Shown here one piece after another: positions 46,923-56,313 of a DNA stretch of 64,000 bases. The number at the start of each line of letters is the position of its first letter. The stretch's first letter is position 1. This stretch comes from Streptococcus minor DSM 17118 (lineage in GTDB: Bacteria; Bacillota; Bacilli; Lactobacillales; Streptococcaceae). The notes below the pieces were generated by a model that ran no database searches, was not told where the DNA came from, and saw only the letters and a program-made list of their open reading frames with translations. The position numbers and the translations under genes were made by a program. The stretch lies in NCBI RefSeq assembly GCF_000377005.1, contig NZ_AQYB01000033.1, forward strand, positions 62,001 to 126,000, in the 5' to 3' direction.

Positions 46923-47798
46923 ATGAAAACCATTCAACGGATTGCAGGTGTCTTTCTTCTTCTTGGAGTCATTATTGGAGGAATCGTTCTGGTTAGGACT
47001 GGTGGTGATTTTTCACGATTGAACAATGAAACAGTTGAGCAGAAAGAAAAAAGTTTTCAGGCTAGTCAAATGAAAGAGTTGAACTTTGATATGTCTTCAA
47101 CAGATGTCGAAGTGGTTGGCAGTGCAGATACAGACAAGGTGGTGATAAAATATCCTGAAAGTAAAAAGCAAAGTTACAGCATAACAGAGGAAAATGGGAA
47201 GGTAACGATTACAGAAAAACATGATCGGATTTTAAATTTCTTTAGATTCGATATTGATTTCTTTAACTTGAAAAAATGGACTATTCAGATTGTTCTACCT
47301 GTAGATAGTCTTGAGACATTGACATTAAATGGGGCATCTGGTGATGTAGATATTTCCAAATTGGTGATTAAGAAAAACTTAGCACTTAGTCTACGTTCGG
47401 GTGATGTCTATCTTCAAGATACCACCGTTGCAGGTGAAACTTCTGTACGGTTGAGCAGTGGTGAGATTGAGCTGACCAACATAGTGTCAAAAGATTTATA
47501 TTTGAAAGCTACCTCTGGTGACTTGGATGTTGATCGTGTAATAGTAGCGAATCAATCGACGATGGAGGTAACTTCTGGTGACATTGTCCTTTCTCAATTT
47601 AAAGCTGGACAAAAAACGGATTTATCAACCACCTCTGGTGATATTAGCGGTAGTTTAGTTGGCCAAATGATTGAGTACACCATTCAATCGAAAGTCACTT
47701 CTGGAGACAATAGCCTACCTCAACATCTGGAAGGTGGGAGCAAGCAACTTCGAGTAGAAGCAACTTCAGGTGATATCACTATTCGATTTGATCAATAA
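46923..47798 (+). CDS. DUF4097 beta-helix protein with TSGD repeats
   Basis: 291 residues: an N-terminal membrane anchor (about residues 5-24), then a right-handed beta-strand repeat in which SGD/SGE recurs roughly every 16-25 residues (ASGDVD, RSGDVY, SSGEIE, TSGDLD, TSGDIV, TSGDIS, TSGDNS, TSGDIT). This is the DUF4097 adhesin-like fold. Probably extracytoplasmic; partner of PadR and DUF1700. AGGTGG precedes the ATG. Confidence 0.85.
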   Translation: MKTIQRIAGVFLLLGVIIGGIVLVRTGGDFSRLNNETVEQKEKSFQASQMKELNFDMSSTDVEVVGSADTDKVVIKYPESKKQSYSITEENGKVTITEKHDRILNFFRFDIDFFNLKKWTIQIVLPVDSLETLTLNGASGDVDISKLVIKKNLALSLRSGDVYLQDTTVAGETSVRLSSGEIELTNIVSKDLYLKATSGDLDVDRVIVANQSTMEVTSGDIVLSQFKAGQKTDLSTTSGDISGSLVGQMIEYTIQSKVTSGDNSLPQHLEGGSKQLRVEATSGDITIRFDQ

Positions 47799-47804
47799 GA
47801 CAGC

Positions 47805-47836
47805 AAAAACGGAGCTCATTTGAGCTCCGTTTTTTA
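47805..47836 (+). terminator. Shared bidirectional terminator
   Basis: AAAACGGAGCTC pairs with GAGCTCCGTTTT; serves the DUF4097 operon and the opposing glnPQ operon. Confidence 0.85.
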
Positions 47837-47840
47837 TCTA

Positions 47841-48581
47841 TTAGACATTCAAAACCTTGTCTAAGAAATCTATCAGACGTGGGTGTTGAGGGTTGTCAAA
47901 AATTTCTTCGGGTGTACCATCTTCAAGGAACTGCCCCCCATCTGTAAAAATAACACGATTGGCTACCTTGCGCGCAAAGCCCATTTCGTGAGTTACAATC
48001 AACATGGTCATACCTTGTTCCGCCAAGTCTTTCATAACATTGAGTACATCGCCAACCATCTCTGGGTCAAGGGCGGATGTAGGCTCATCAAAGAGCATAA
48101 TATCAGGATTCATTGCTAGCGAGCGAGCGATAGCCACACGTTGTTTTTGACCGCCTGATAGGCTCTCAGGCATGGCATCGGCTTTGTCGGAAAGTCCAAC
48201 TTTTTCCAACAGTTCACGAGCGCGTTGCTCAGCAGCTTCTTTGCTTTCTTTTCCAAGTTCGATAGGAGCAAAGGTGATATTGTCTAAAACCGACATATGT
48301 GGGAAGAGGTTGAAGTGTTGGAATACCATTCCAATATTTTCACGAGCCTTATCAACATTGGTGTTTTTGTCGGATAGTTCATAGCCATCCACAACCACCT
48401 TACCGCTTGTAATTGATTCAAGCAAGTTGAGGGTACGGAGGAAAGTTGATTTGCCAGAACCTGAAGGACCGATGATGCAGACAACATCTCCTTCGTAGAA
48501 TTTGGCATCAATTCCTTTTAATACTTCATTTTTTCCAAAGGATTTATGTAAATCTTGGACATCAATTTTCAATTCTGCCAT
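47841..48581 (-). CDS. glnQ: Amino-acid ABC transporter ATPase (GlnQ type)
   Basis: 246-residue PAAT ATPase: Walker [14 protein letters not shown]-loop [10 protein letters not shown], signature LSGGQKQR, Walker [15 protein letters not shown]-loop VTHEMGFA. Powers the permease-binding-protein fusion encoded just upstream, with which it overlaps by one base (TAATG), so it is translated by coupling. Substrate likely glutamine or glutamate. Confidence 0.95.
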   Translation of the reverse strand: MAELKIDVQDLHKSFGKNEVLKGIDAKFYEGDVVCIIGPSGSGKSTFLRTLNLLESITSGKVVVDGYELSDKNTNVDKARENIGMVFQHFNLFPHMSVLDNITFAPIELGKESKEAAEQRARELLEKVGLSDKADAMPESLSGGQKQRVAIARSLAMNPDIMLFDEPTSALDPEMVGDVLNVMKDLAEQGMTMLIVTHEMGFARKVANRVIFTDGGQFLEDGTPEEIFDNPQHPRLIDFLDKVLNV

Positions 48582-50791
48582 TATTTAACCTTCTTTTCTA
48601 ATCGTTTTGCCAAGCGAGTCAGTAGGGTAATCATAATCAAGTAAATAACTGCCAAGATTGCGTACATACGGAAGGATTGGTAGTTACGGGCGATGATGAT
48701 TTTACCAGTTTGGAAGAGTTCAACCAAACCGATAGCTGATACGATAGTGGTATCTTTCAGAGAGATGACAAATTGGTTGATTAAACTTGGGAGCATCAGC
48801 TTGACTGCTTGAGGTAAGATGACCTTTTGCATGGTCTTGCTGTAGCTAATTCCTAGACTACGACTGGCTTCTGTCTGTCCAATCGGCACAGCTTCGATAC
48901 CACCTCGGACAATTTCAGCAATATAGGCTCCACCGTTGAGAGAGAGAGCAATCATAGCAGCCACAAAGTCGTTGATAGGACTTTGGTTGCCAGTTACGGA
49001 CTCTATCAAGTTTGGAATTCCCCAGAAGATGAAGGCTGCAACAATCATCAAGGGAATACCACGGACTACATCAACAAAGACGGAAGCGATAGTACGAAGG
49101 GCACTGTTTGGGGAGACGCTCATCATACCAAAGATAATACCGATAACCATAGCAATGGCAAAGGATACTAGCGTTAGGCTCAGTGTTGTACCAAGACCGG
49201 ACAATAGTTGTTTGTAGTTATTAGAAAGTAAGCCAAAGATGGTGGTTTCATCAACTGTGTTGGTTTTTACCTCCTCATTGGTGTTATTGTTACCGAGGTA
49301 CTTCTGAACGATTTCGTCGTATTTGCCTGACTTGACTAAGGCAGCCAAACCGTTATTAAACATTTCAATTAGCTCAGGATTTGCATCTTTGTTCACAGCA
49401 AAACCATACTCGCCAGATGGCTCACCTGGAATTGGAGTATCAAATTTACGACCTTGTTGGATAGCATAACGAAGGACTGCTTCGTCATCCATAAGAGCTT
49501 CAATAGAACCAGAATTCAGGCTATCGTACATAGTAGATGCTTCGTCAAAAGCCTTTAATGTATAGCCGTACTCAGCAACATGCTCTTCTAAGAAAGTATA
49601 AGATGAAGTGCCATTTTTTGCACCAACTGTCTTGCCTTTTAGGTCAGCATAAGTAGTATAAGAACTTCCTTGTTTTACTGCTAAAAGGATATTGGAAGTG
49701 TAGTAAGCATCTGAGAAATCAAAGATTTTCTTACGTGCATCGGTGATAGACATTCCAGCCATGACCGCATCTGCTTGCCCTGCCTGTACAGCATTAAGGG
49801 CTGCGTCAAAACCTGGATTAGATAGGGTAACAGTGAAACCTTGTTGCTCGGCAATCGCTTTAATCAAATCAACATCGATCCCCACATATTGGCCAGCATC
49901 GTTTTGGTATTCAAAGGGGGCAAAAGAGGAATCCATGACAATTTTATAGTTGGATTTGACAGGAGTAGCTTTAGCAGTGGCATTACCGGTTAGTGTTAAG
50001 CTGCTAGAAGCCACAGCAGTTGAAGTGGTATCACTTGAGTTTTCTTCTTCCCCTAACCATTTCGCCATGATAGTAGCATAGGTACCATCTTTTTTCATTT
50101 CTGATAAAGCCTTGTTAAAGTCTTCAACAAGTTGCTCGTGCTTGCTTCCTTTTTTTACAGCGAAGCCAAAACTACCAACAGATTCACCGGCTATATTGAT
50201 AGCATATGGTTTACCTTGATTGATAGCAAATTGAACAACAGGCTGGTCATCCATAGCCGCATCAACAGCACCAGCATCCAGAGAGTTATTCATCAAATCA
50301 CCTGTATCAAAGGTTTTTACTGTATAACCATACTTTTCTTTATTCTCTTCAAGGAAGGTTTGAGAAATCGTACCGTTTTTAACTCCAACTGCCTTGCCTT
50401 TTAATTCGCTGTAATCCTTAACCTTTTGATCAGAACGAGTATAGAGGACAATCTTGGTATCATAATAAGGATCGGAAAAAGTAAAGACTTTTTGGCGGGC
50501 TTCTGTAATGGTCATACCAGCCATGATAGCATCAGCCTGACCTGCTTGAACCGCATTGACAGCTGCATCAAAGCCGGGATGGTTCATATCAAAATTCCAA
50601 CCAGCACGCTTGGCCACTTCATTGATAATGTCTACATCAATTCCCTTATAAACTTGATCGGAGTCTTTAAACTCAAAGGGTGCATAGGCTGTATCTGAGA
50701 CAATGGTAATCTTCTCATCTGCCTTCACATTCGAATAGACAAAGAATAATGGCAAAATTGTTGCCATCAACAGTAACATTTTTTTCTTCAT
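48581..50791 (-). CDS. glnP: Fused double substrate-binding / permease subunit (GlnP type)
   Basis: 736 residues: cleaved signal peptide (ends near NVKA-DE), two tandem PBPb-type binding domains (about 28-265 and 285-515, each with [24 protein letters not shown] and the FDFSD-type hinge) and a C-terminal PAAT permease (about 545-736, [20 protein letters not shown] coupling loop). Matches lactococcal GlnP with two SBDs per subunit. Start at ATG 50791 after AAGGAG; the open frame runs 13 codons further upstream but without a ribosome binding site. Imports glutamine, glutamate or asparagine. Confidence 0.94.
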   Translation of the reverse strand: MKKKMLLLMATILPLFFVYSNVKADEKITIVSDTAYAPFEFKDSDQVYKGIDVDIINEVAKRAGWNFDMNHPGFDAAVNAVQAGQADAIMAGMTITEARQKVFTFSDPYYDTKIVLYTRSDQKVKDYSELKGKAVGVKNGTISQTFLEENKEKYGYTVKTFDTGDLMNNSLDAGAVDAAMDDQPVVQFAINQGKPYAINIAGESVGSFGFAVKKGSKHEQLVEDFNKALSEMKKDGTYATIMAKWLGEEENSSDTTSTAVASSSLTLTGNATAKATPVKSNYKIVMDSSFAPFEYQNDAGQYVGIDVDLIKAIAEQQGFTVTLSNPGFDAALNAVQAGQADAVMAGMSITDARKKIFDFSDAYYTSNILLAVKQGSSYTTYADLKGKTVGAKNGTSSYTFLEEHVAEYGYTLKAFDEASTMYDSLNSGSIEALMDDEAVLRYAIQQGRKFDTPIPGEPSGEYGFAVNKDANPELIEMFNNGLAALVKSGKYDEIVQKYLGNNNTNEEVKTNTVDETTIFGLLSNNYKQLLSGLGTTLSLTLVSFAIAMVIGIIFGMMSVSPNSALRTIASVFVDVVRGIPLMIVAAFIFWGIPNLIESVTGNQSPINDFVAAMIALSLNGGAYIAEIVRGGIEAVPIGQTEASRSLGISYSKTMQKVILPQAVKLMLPSLINQFVISLKDTTIVSAIGLVELFQTGKIIIARNYQSFRMYAILAVIYLIMITLLTRLAKRLEKKVK

Positions 50792-50927
50792 GTCAATCTC
50801 CTTCTCTAGATATAATGAAGAGTATAGCATAAATTCTGAAAATTATCAAACTTTACCCTTTTCTCATGTTAGGTTTTATTACATAGAAACTGAAAATGAG
50901 AAGCTTCCCATTTTGAAAGAAATTTGG

Positions 50928-50933
50928 TACAAT
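50928..50933 (+). promoter_or_regulatory. -10 box of the CPBP gene
   Basis: TGGTACAAT (50925-50933) is an extended -10 element 29 bp before the ATG. Confidence 0.45.
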
Positions 50934-50961
50934 AAAGCAATAAAATTATGGGAGGAATCAA

Positions 50962-51885
50962 ATGAAAGAGACACGCATGATAGGAGCAGTTAAGCCATTT
51001 AATAATAAGCTATTTGGCTGGCTTTATGCTTTGGCAGTTATCTTTTTATTGGTTTTATTTATTAATCTGGGTTCATTCTTAGGAGGACTGGTGGTTTGGA
51101 ATCTCATCATGGCTGGCTCTCCAGATGTCATACAATTTCTGATGTATACGATTGATCCGATTTTTGTGGATTTATTTATTTTCATATTTCCGGCTGCCCT
51201 TGTTTGTATTTGGGTTTTGGCTGTTGAGCGACGTTCGCCCAAGGGACTTGGTTTTTTCAAAGAAAAGGCTGGATGGGAGCTTCTCAAAGGCTGGTTTATT
51301 GGTTTTCTATTGATTGGTTCAGTAGTGGGGATTCAAGTTCTGACAGGCAGTATTCGACTTTCTCAAGTTGATTTTTCAAGGGAAAATATTCTCAGTTTTA
51401 TCTTGATTATGCCTTTTTGGTTTATTCAAAGTGGCACTGAGGAACTCCTGACCCGTGGTTGGCTTTTCCCAGTCGTATCAAAGCATACTCGTATCTGGAT
51501 TGGTGGAGCGGTTTCCAGCCTTCTCTTTGCTATTCTTCATTTACAGAATCCATCGGTCAGCTGGATTTCTCTGCTTAATATTGCCTTGTTTGGTCTGCTG
51601 GCTTGTCTTTATGTTCTCAAAACTGACAATATTTGGGGCATCTCTGCGATCCACGCAGCTTGGAATTGCTTTCAGGGAAGTTTCTTTGGATTAAGTGTAT
51701 CAGGCTTGTCTACAGGCTATGCTCCTATGCGGTTTGAAAATGGAGATGTTCCTGAACTGATGTCGGGTGGTTTTTTTGGACCAGAAGCTAGCCTCTTTTC
51801 ATCTTTAGTTATGAGTGTGTATATTTTCTACCTTACCTGGAATTTGTACCAAGGAAGTAAGCTTAAAGCTATTGATGAGCAATGA
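50962..51885 (+). CDS. CPBP/Abi family intramembrane metalloprotease-like protein
   Basis: 307 residues with about eight transmembrane helices. The three conserved CPBP motifs are intact: EELLTRGW, FAILHL and HAAWN, which form a glutamate/histidine metal site. Bacterial members take part in bacteriocin self-immunity or unknown membrane-protein processing. GGGAGGAA precedes the ATG. Stand-alone gene followed by a terminator. Confidence 0.88.
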   Translation: MKETRMIGAVKPFNNKLFGWLYALAVIFLLVLFINLGSFLGGLVVWNLIMAGSPDVIQFLMYTIDPIFVDLFIFIFPAALVCIWVLAVERRSPKGLGFFKEKAGWELLKGWFIGFLLIGSVVGIQVLTGSIRLSQVDFSRENILSFILIMPFWFIQSGTEELLTRGWLFPVVSKHTRIWIGGAVSSLLFAILHLQNPSVSWISLLNIALFGLLACLYVLKTDNIWGISAIHAAWNCFQGSFFGLSVSGLSTGYAPMRFENGDVPELMSGGFFGPEASLFSSLVMSVYIFYLTWNLYQGSKLKAIDEQ

Positions 51886-51935
51886 CAAAAAACTAATGAA
51901 GCCAGTCTCATTACTGGATGAATGAAAATAAACAT

Positions 51936-51967
51936 AGACTGGGCTTTGTCAACCCAGTCTTTTTTTG
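51936..51967 (+). terminator. Terminator between CPBP and uvrB
   Basis: AGACTGGG (51936-51943) pairs with CCCAGTCT (51953-51960), T-run. Confidence 0.8.
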
Positions 51968-52054
51968 TCCGATATGATAAAATAGGAATACCTATAGAAA
52001 ATGAAGGGGAAGGAACGTGGGCCGATTGGTTACAGTGTCCTTTGTAGTAAAGAT

Positions 52055-54046
52055 ATGATTGATAGAAGAGAACACCAACCATTTAAATTGGTATCCAAGT
52101 ATGAACCATCTGGTGATCAGCCTCAGGCTATCGAGGCCTTGGTGGACAATATTGAAGGAGGAGAAAAGGCTCAAATTCTTATGGGGGCAACTGGTACAGG
52201 AAAGACCTATACCATGAGCCAAGTCATCGCTCAGGTCAATAAACCAACTCTAGTTATTGCCCACAACAAGACACTTGCAGGCCAGCTTTACGGAGAGTTC
52301 AAAGAATTTTTCCCAGATAATGCTGTTGAATATTTTGTGTCCTACTATGATTATTACCAGCCAGAAGCTTACGTGCCTTCAAGCGACACCTATATCGAGA
52401 AGGATAGCTCTGTTAATGATGAGATTGACAAACTACGCCATTCGGCTACCTCCTCACTTCTGGAAAGAAATGATGTCATTGTAGTCGCATCGGTCTCCTG
52501 TATTTATGGCCTGGGTTCTCCAAAAGAATATGCTGACTCCGCCGTCAGTCTACGTCCTGGGCAGGAAATTTCTAGAGACCAGCTTTTGAACCAACTGGTA
52601 GACATTCAGTTTGAGCGCAATGATATTGATTTTCAGCGGGGGCGCTTTCGTGTGCGCGGAGATGTGGTAGAGATTTTTCCAGCTAGTCGTGATGAACACG
52701 CCTTTCGTGTGGAATTCTTTGGGGATGAGATTGACCGAATCCGAGAAGTTGAAAGCTTGACAGGCAAACAGTTAGGAGAGGTGGAGCATCTTGTTCTATT
52801 TCCTGCCACGCACTTCATGACAAATGAGGAGCATATGGAAATGGCTATTTCCCAAATCATGGCTGAAATGGAGGAGCAAGTCAAACTCTTTGAGGCAGAA
52901 GGTAAACTAATTGAGGCCCAACGCATTCGCCAGCGGACAGAATATGATGTGGAAATGCTACGTGAGATGGGCTATACCAACGGGGTCGAAAACTACTCTC
53001 GTCATATGGATGGACGTGCAGAAGGGGAACCTCCGTATACACTGTTAGATTTCTTTCCTGAGGACTTTCTCATCATGATTGACGAAAGCCATATGACCAT
53101 GGGACAGATTAAGGGGATGTACAACGGAGACCGATCTCGTAAGGAAATGTTGGTCAACTACGGATTCCGCCTGCCATCTGCTCTGGATAATCGTCCCTTG
53201 AGAAGGGAAGAATTTGAAAGCCATGTCCATCAAATTGTTTACGTATCTGCTACACCGGGTGATTATGAGCGTGAGCAGACTGATACAGTGATTGAGCAAA
53301 TCATTCGTCCAACAGGACTCTTGGATCCAGAAGTAGAAGTACGGCCAACCATGGGGCAAATGGACGACCTTCTTGGTGAAATCAATGCCCGCACAGATAA
53401 GGGAGAGCGTGTTTTTGTAACAACTCTGACCAAAAAAATGGCGGAAGATTTGACAGATTACCTCAAAGAAATGGGTGTCAAGGTCAAATATATGCACTCA
53501 GATATTAAGACCTTAGAGCGGACAGAAATTATCCGTGATTTGCGACTGGGTGTATTTGATGTTTTAGTGGGAATCAATTTGCTACGCGAAGGCATTGATG
53601 TACCGGAAGTCAGTTTAGTCGCTATTTTAGATGCGGATAAGGAAGGATTCCTCCGCAATGAAAGAGGTTTAATCCAGACTATTGGACGGGCTGCCCGTAA
53701 TGCAGAAGGTCATGTGATCATGTATGCAGATAAAATCACCGACTCCATGCAACGTGCTATGAAAGAGACGGCTCGTCGTCGGGAAATCCAAATAGCTTAC
53801 AATGAGGAACATGGTATCATTCCGCAAACAATCAAAAAAGAAATCCGAGACCTCATCGCTATTACCAAGTCATCTGATACTGAAGTGGCAGATATGACTA
53901 CTGATTACAGTAGCATGAACAAGAAAGAACGTACAGAAGTCATCAAAAAACTTCAAAAACAAATGCAGGAAGCTGCCGAATTACTTGATTTTGAGTTGGC
54001 TGCTGAAATTAGGGATATGGTCTTGGAATTGAAGGCTATGGATTAG
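52055..54046 (+). CDS. uvrB: Excinuclease ABC subunit B
   Basis: 663-residue damage-verification helicase of nucleotide excision repair. [18 protein letters not shown], Walker [11 protein letters not shown], the beta-hairpin segment [40 protein letters not shown] and the C-terminal UVR motif ([13 protein letters not shown]) are present. ATG 52055 matches family N-termini; an in-frame ATG at 52001 would add 18 residues ([18 protein letters not shown]) and lies just after the predicted transcription start, so it cannot be excluded. Only AGTAAAG serves as ribosome binding site for 52055. Confidence 0.96.
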   Translation: MIDRREHQPFKLVSKYEPSGDQPQAIEALVDNIEGGEKAQILMGATGTGKTYTMSQVIAQVNKPTLVIAHNKTLAGQLYGEFKEFFPDNAVEYFVSYYDYYQPEAYVPSSDTYIEKDSSVNDEIDKLRHSATSSLLERNDVIVVASVSCIYGLGSPKEYADSAVSLRPGQEISRDQLLNQLVDIQFERNDIDFQRGRFRVRGDVVEIFPASRDEHAFRVEFFGDEIDRIREVESLTGKQLGEVEHLVLFPATHFMTNEEHMEMAISQIMAEMEEQVKLFEAEGKLIEAQRIRQRTEYDVEMLREMGYTNGVENYSRHMDGRAEGEPPYTLLDFFPEDFLIMIDESHMTMGQIKGMYNGDRSRKEMLVNYGFRLPSALDNRPLRREEFESHVHQIVYVSATPGDYEREQTDTVIEQIIRPTGLLDPEVEVRPTMGQMDDLLGEINARTDKGERVFVTTLTKKMAEDLTDYLKEMGVKVKYMHSDIKTLERTEIIRDLRLGVFDVLVGINLLREGIDVPEVSLVAILDADKEGFLRNERGLIQTIGRAARNAEGHVIMYADKITDSMQRAMKETARRREIQIAYNEEHGIIPQTIKKEIRDLIAITKSSDTEVADMTTDYSSMNKKERTEVIKKLQKQMQEAAELLDFELAAEIRDMVLELKAMD

Positions 54047-54240
54047 GGGAGGTAGATCTACTTGCTTTCCTAATGTCTTTCAAAGGTACAGAAAATAAGA
54101 ATGATTTTTCCATGTATATCTTTTTATACGAGCATCTACTGATTGTTCATCTAGCCGGGGACAATAGCAAGAGAAGCCTATCTACCCACTTTTCCGTCAG
54201 AATAGGATATAGAAACTCAAAGTCTTAAGAAGAAAAATGA
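54047..54240 (+). other. Gap between uvrB and the broken hydrolase
   Basis: No gene seen, and no clear terminator. Reading frames are full of stops. Confidence 0.3.
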
Positions 54241-54983
54241 ATGAAAAGAGATTTTAAATACGAAAGAAGCTCATCATTACCCTAGGAATTCTGCTTACCC
54301 TCGTCTTAGCAGGGTGGGGCTGGCTCCATCTAAAAACATACAAACCCACTGAGCAAGCCCGACAAGTGTGGCAAGCAGATGCTATTAAAAAATCTGGCTA
54401 TGTCATCTTTCAAGCTGACAAGCCACTGGCTCATCTTATTTTATTTGGTGGTGGGTTGGTCGAGGAAGAAGCATATGCCCCTCTTTCTAAACAACTATCT
54501 GATGCAGGTATTACAGTTTACCTTGTGCAGGCCCCGTTGAACTTACCGATTCTTGCATCTAACAAGGTGTCGAGCATTATAGAATCTGAAAATCTAGAAC
54601 AGGTTTTTTTGGCAGGTCATTCCCTCGGAGGTGTTTCTTTTGCACAATCAGTAGATCAGCTTTATCAAAATGAACAACTTGCAGGTATTATCTTCTTAGC
54701 TTCCTATCCTTCAGAAAAAAATGATTTGAGCAAACTGAACTTGCCAACACTTTCTATCACAGCTAGCAAGGACCAAGTGTTGGACTGGGAGAAGTATCAA
54801 GAAACAAAACAACGCTTACCAAAGAAGGCTGAATATTTTCATATTGAAGGTGGTAATCATAGTGGATTTGGTGCTTATGGTCAGCAAGATGGAGATGGAA
54901 AACCGACTATCAACTCAAGTGAGCAAGAAGATATAGTGGTCAATCAAATTCGAGCCTTTATTGAGAAAACAAATGACCAGTAG
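54241..54983 (+). pseudogene. Membrane-anchored alpha/beta hydrolase, frameshifted near the start
   Basis: ATG 54241 reads MKRDFKYER, then the frame breaks; one frame over, homology-like sequence continues (KKLIITLGILLTLVLAGWGW, a membrane anchor) into a 205-codon open frame from 54366. One A missing in GAAAGAAG (54261-54268) explains the shift. The body is an alpha/beta hydrolase: LILFGGGLVEEEAYAPLSKQ, nucleophile elbow AGHSLGG, catalytic region GGNHSGFG. Related proteins have about 245 residues. The gene may be silent, or produce an unanchored enzyme from an internal start; sequencing error in the A-run is possible. Confidence 0.7.
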
Positions 54984-55012
54984 GTTTATCACCAGATACG
55001 AAAGGAACTTCC

Positions 55013-55168
55013 ATGACCCGTACAGAAAATGTTATCTTAACCAACATGTGCCTGATCGAGGATAATCAGGGTAATATTGTCATTCAGAAGCGAGATCCTA
55101 AGCGCTATGCCTGGTCAGGTGTAGCCTTACCGGGTGGGGATTGTGTCATAATAATGACAGGTGCTTAA
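55013..55168 (+). pseudogene. NUDIX hydrolase N-terminal fragment, interrupted by the restriction island
   Basis: From ATG 55013 (GAAAGGAAC upstream) 42 codons read as a MutT/NUDIX protein (MTRTENVILTNMCLIEDNQG, then NIVIQKRDPKRYAWSG, VALPGG). The similarity stops at the PGG that normally begins the NUDIX box, and nine unrelated codons lead to a stop. The rest of the gene is absent; 95 bp later the methyltransferase gene begins. An intact, related NUDIX gene lies on the other side of the island. Confidence 0.75.
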
Positions 55169-55234
55169 AACGCTGATAAATCAAGGATTTGAGCGTTCTA
55201 CAAAATATAAATACTGTAAAAAGATCCAAAAGAG

Positions 55235-55243
55235 TGATATAAT
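55235..55243 (+). promoter_or_regulatory. Promoter of the methyltransferase/ATPase pair
   Basis: TGATATAAT extended -10 element, 21 bp before the methyltransferase ATG. GGAGG (55251-55255) is the ribosome binding site. Confidence 0.6.
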
Positions 55244-55263
55244 TTAAAGTGGAGGATGTTACC

Positions 55264-56313
55264 ATGAAAATTAATGCTGTAGATTTATTTTGCGGTGTTG
55301 GAGGATTGACTTGTGGTGTTCAACAAGCGGGTATAAACGTTGTTGCAGGTTATGATATAGATCCTCGTAGTCAATTTGCCTATGAATTTAATAATAATGC
55401 GAAATTCATATTGAAAGACGTTAAAGAAATTGATAATCAGGAAATTAGCAATCTTTATCCTGACGATACTGATATAAAAATTTTAATGGGTTGTGCTCCA
55501 TGCCAACCCTTTTCGACATATAGTCATAAGTATAAGAACAATGAAAACACACTTCAGAAGATGGATCTTTTAGATTATTTTGGTCAACAAATTGAATATG
55601 TTCAGCCGGATATTGTTTCTATGGAAAATGTTCCTCAGATGGTTAAAGAGAAGGTCTTTGATAACTTTATCCAAATTTTGAAAGATAATGATTATTCAAT
55701 TGATTATAAAGTAGTTTACGCCCCGGAGTATGGTGTTCCACAAAAAAGAAAACGCCTATTACTTTTAGCTTCAAAATTAGGAGAGATAAAATTACTGCCT
55801 CCTCAATTTGCTAAAGATAGTTACCCAACACTGAGGGAGACAATTGGAAATTTACCAAAACTAAAGGCGGGAGAGACTAATTTGAAGGACCCTCTACATA
55901 GAAGTCGCAAACTTTCCGAATTAAATATGAGAAGGATAAAACAATCAAAACCAGGTGGAAGTTGGAAAGATTGGGATGAAGAGCTTTTACTTGAAGCCTA
56001 TAAGAAAAAGAGTGGAGCATCATTTGGTTCTGTTTATGGTCGTTTAGAATGGGATAAACCTTCTAATACAATAACAACACAGTTTCCTGGTATTGGGAAT
56101 GGTCGTTTTGGTCATCCAGAACAAGATAGAGCATTGAGTTTGCGTGAAGGTGCAATGTTACAAACTTTTCCGAAGGATTATTTGTTTACAGAACCGGATT
56201 TGGGAGGAAATTATCCTATTGCACAGGTTGCACTACAAATTGGGAATGCTGTTCCGCCCAAATTAGGGGAAGTTATTGGAAATAGTATTTTAGAACATTT
56301 GGAGAATATATAA
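55264..56313 (+). CDS. C5-cytosine DNA methyltransferase
   Basis: 349 residues with the ordered motifs of 5mC methyltransferases: I DLFCGVGGLTCG (SAM loop, residues 7-18), IV GCAPCQPFS with the catalytic Cys80, VI SMENVPQM, VIII PQKRKRLLLLAS, a short target-recognition region (about 190-310), and X QIGNAVPPKLGE. Target sequence unknown. AT-rich compared with neighbours, and inserted inside a NUDIX gene. Its stop codon directly abuts the ATG of the GHKL gene, so the two are translated together and probably form a modification-restriction pair. ATG 55264 is preferred over the upstream GTG. Confidence 0.93.
   Translation: MKINAVDLFCGVGGLTCGVQQAGINVVAGYDIDPRSQFAYEFNNNAKFILKDVKEIDNQEISNLYPDDTDIKILMGCAPCQPFSTYSHKYKNNENTLQKMDLLDYFGQQIEYVQPDIVSMENVPQMVKEKVFDNFIQILKDNDYSIDYKVVYAPEYGVPQKRKRLLLLASKLGEIKLLPPQFAKDSYPTLRETIGNLPKLKAGETNLKDPLHRSRKLSELNMRRIKQSKPGGSWKDWDEELLLEAYKKKSGASFGSVYGRLEWDKPSNTITTQFPGIGNGRFGHPEQDRALSLREGAMLQTFPKDYLFTEPDLGGNYPIAQVALQIGNAVPPKLGEVIGNSILEHLENI

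Noticed and set aside
48936-49217. Plus-strand ORFs within glnP
   Set aside because: Shadows of a 736-residue coding region on the other strand.
52001-52054. 18-residue N-terminal extension of UvrB
   Set aside because: Family N-termini fit ATG 52055; the extension has no homology that I recognise. Kept as an alternative only.
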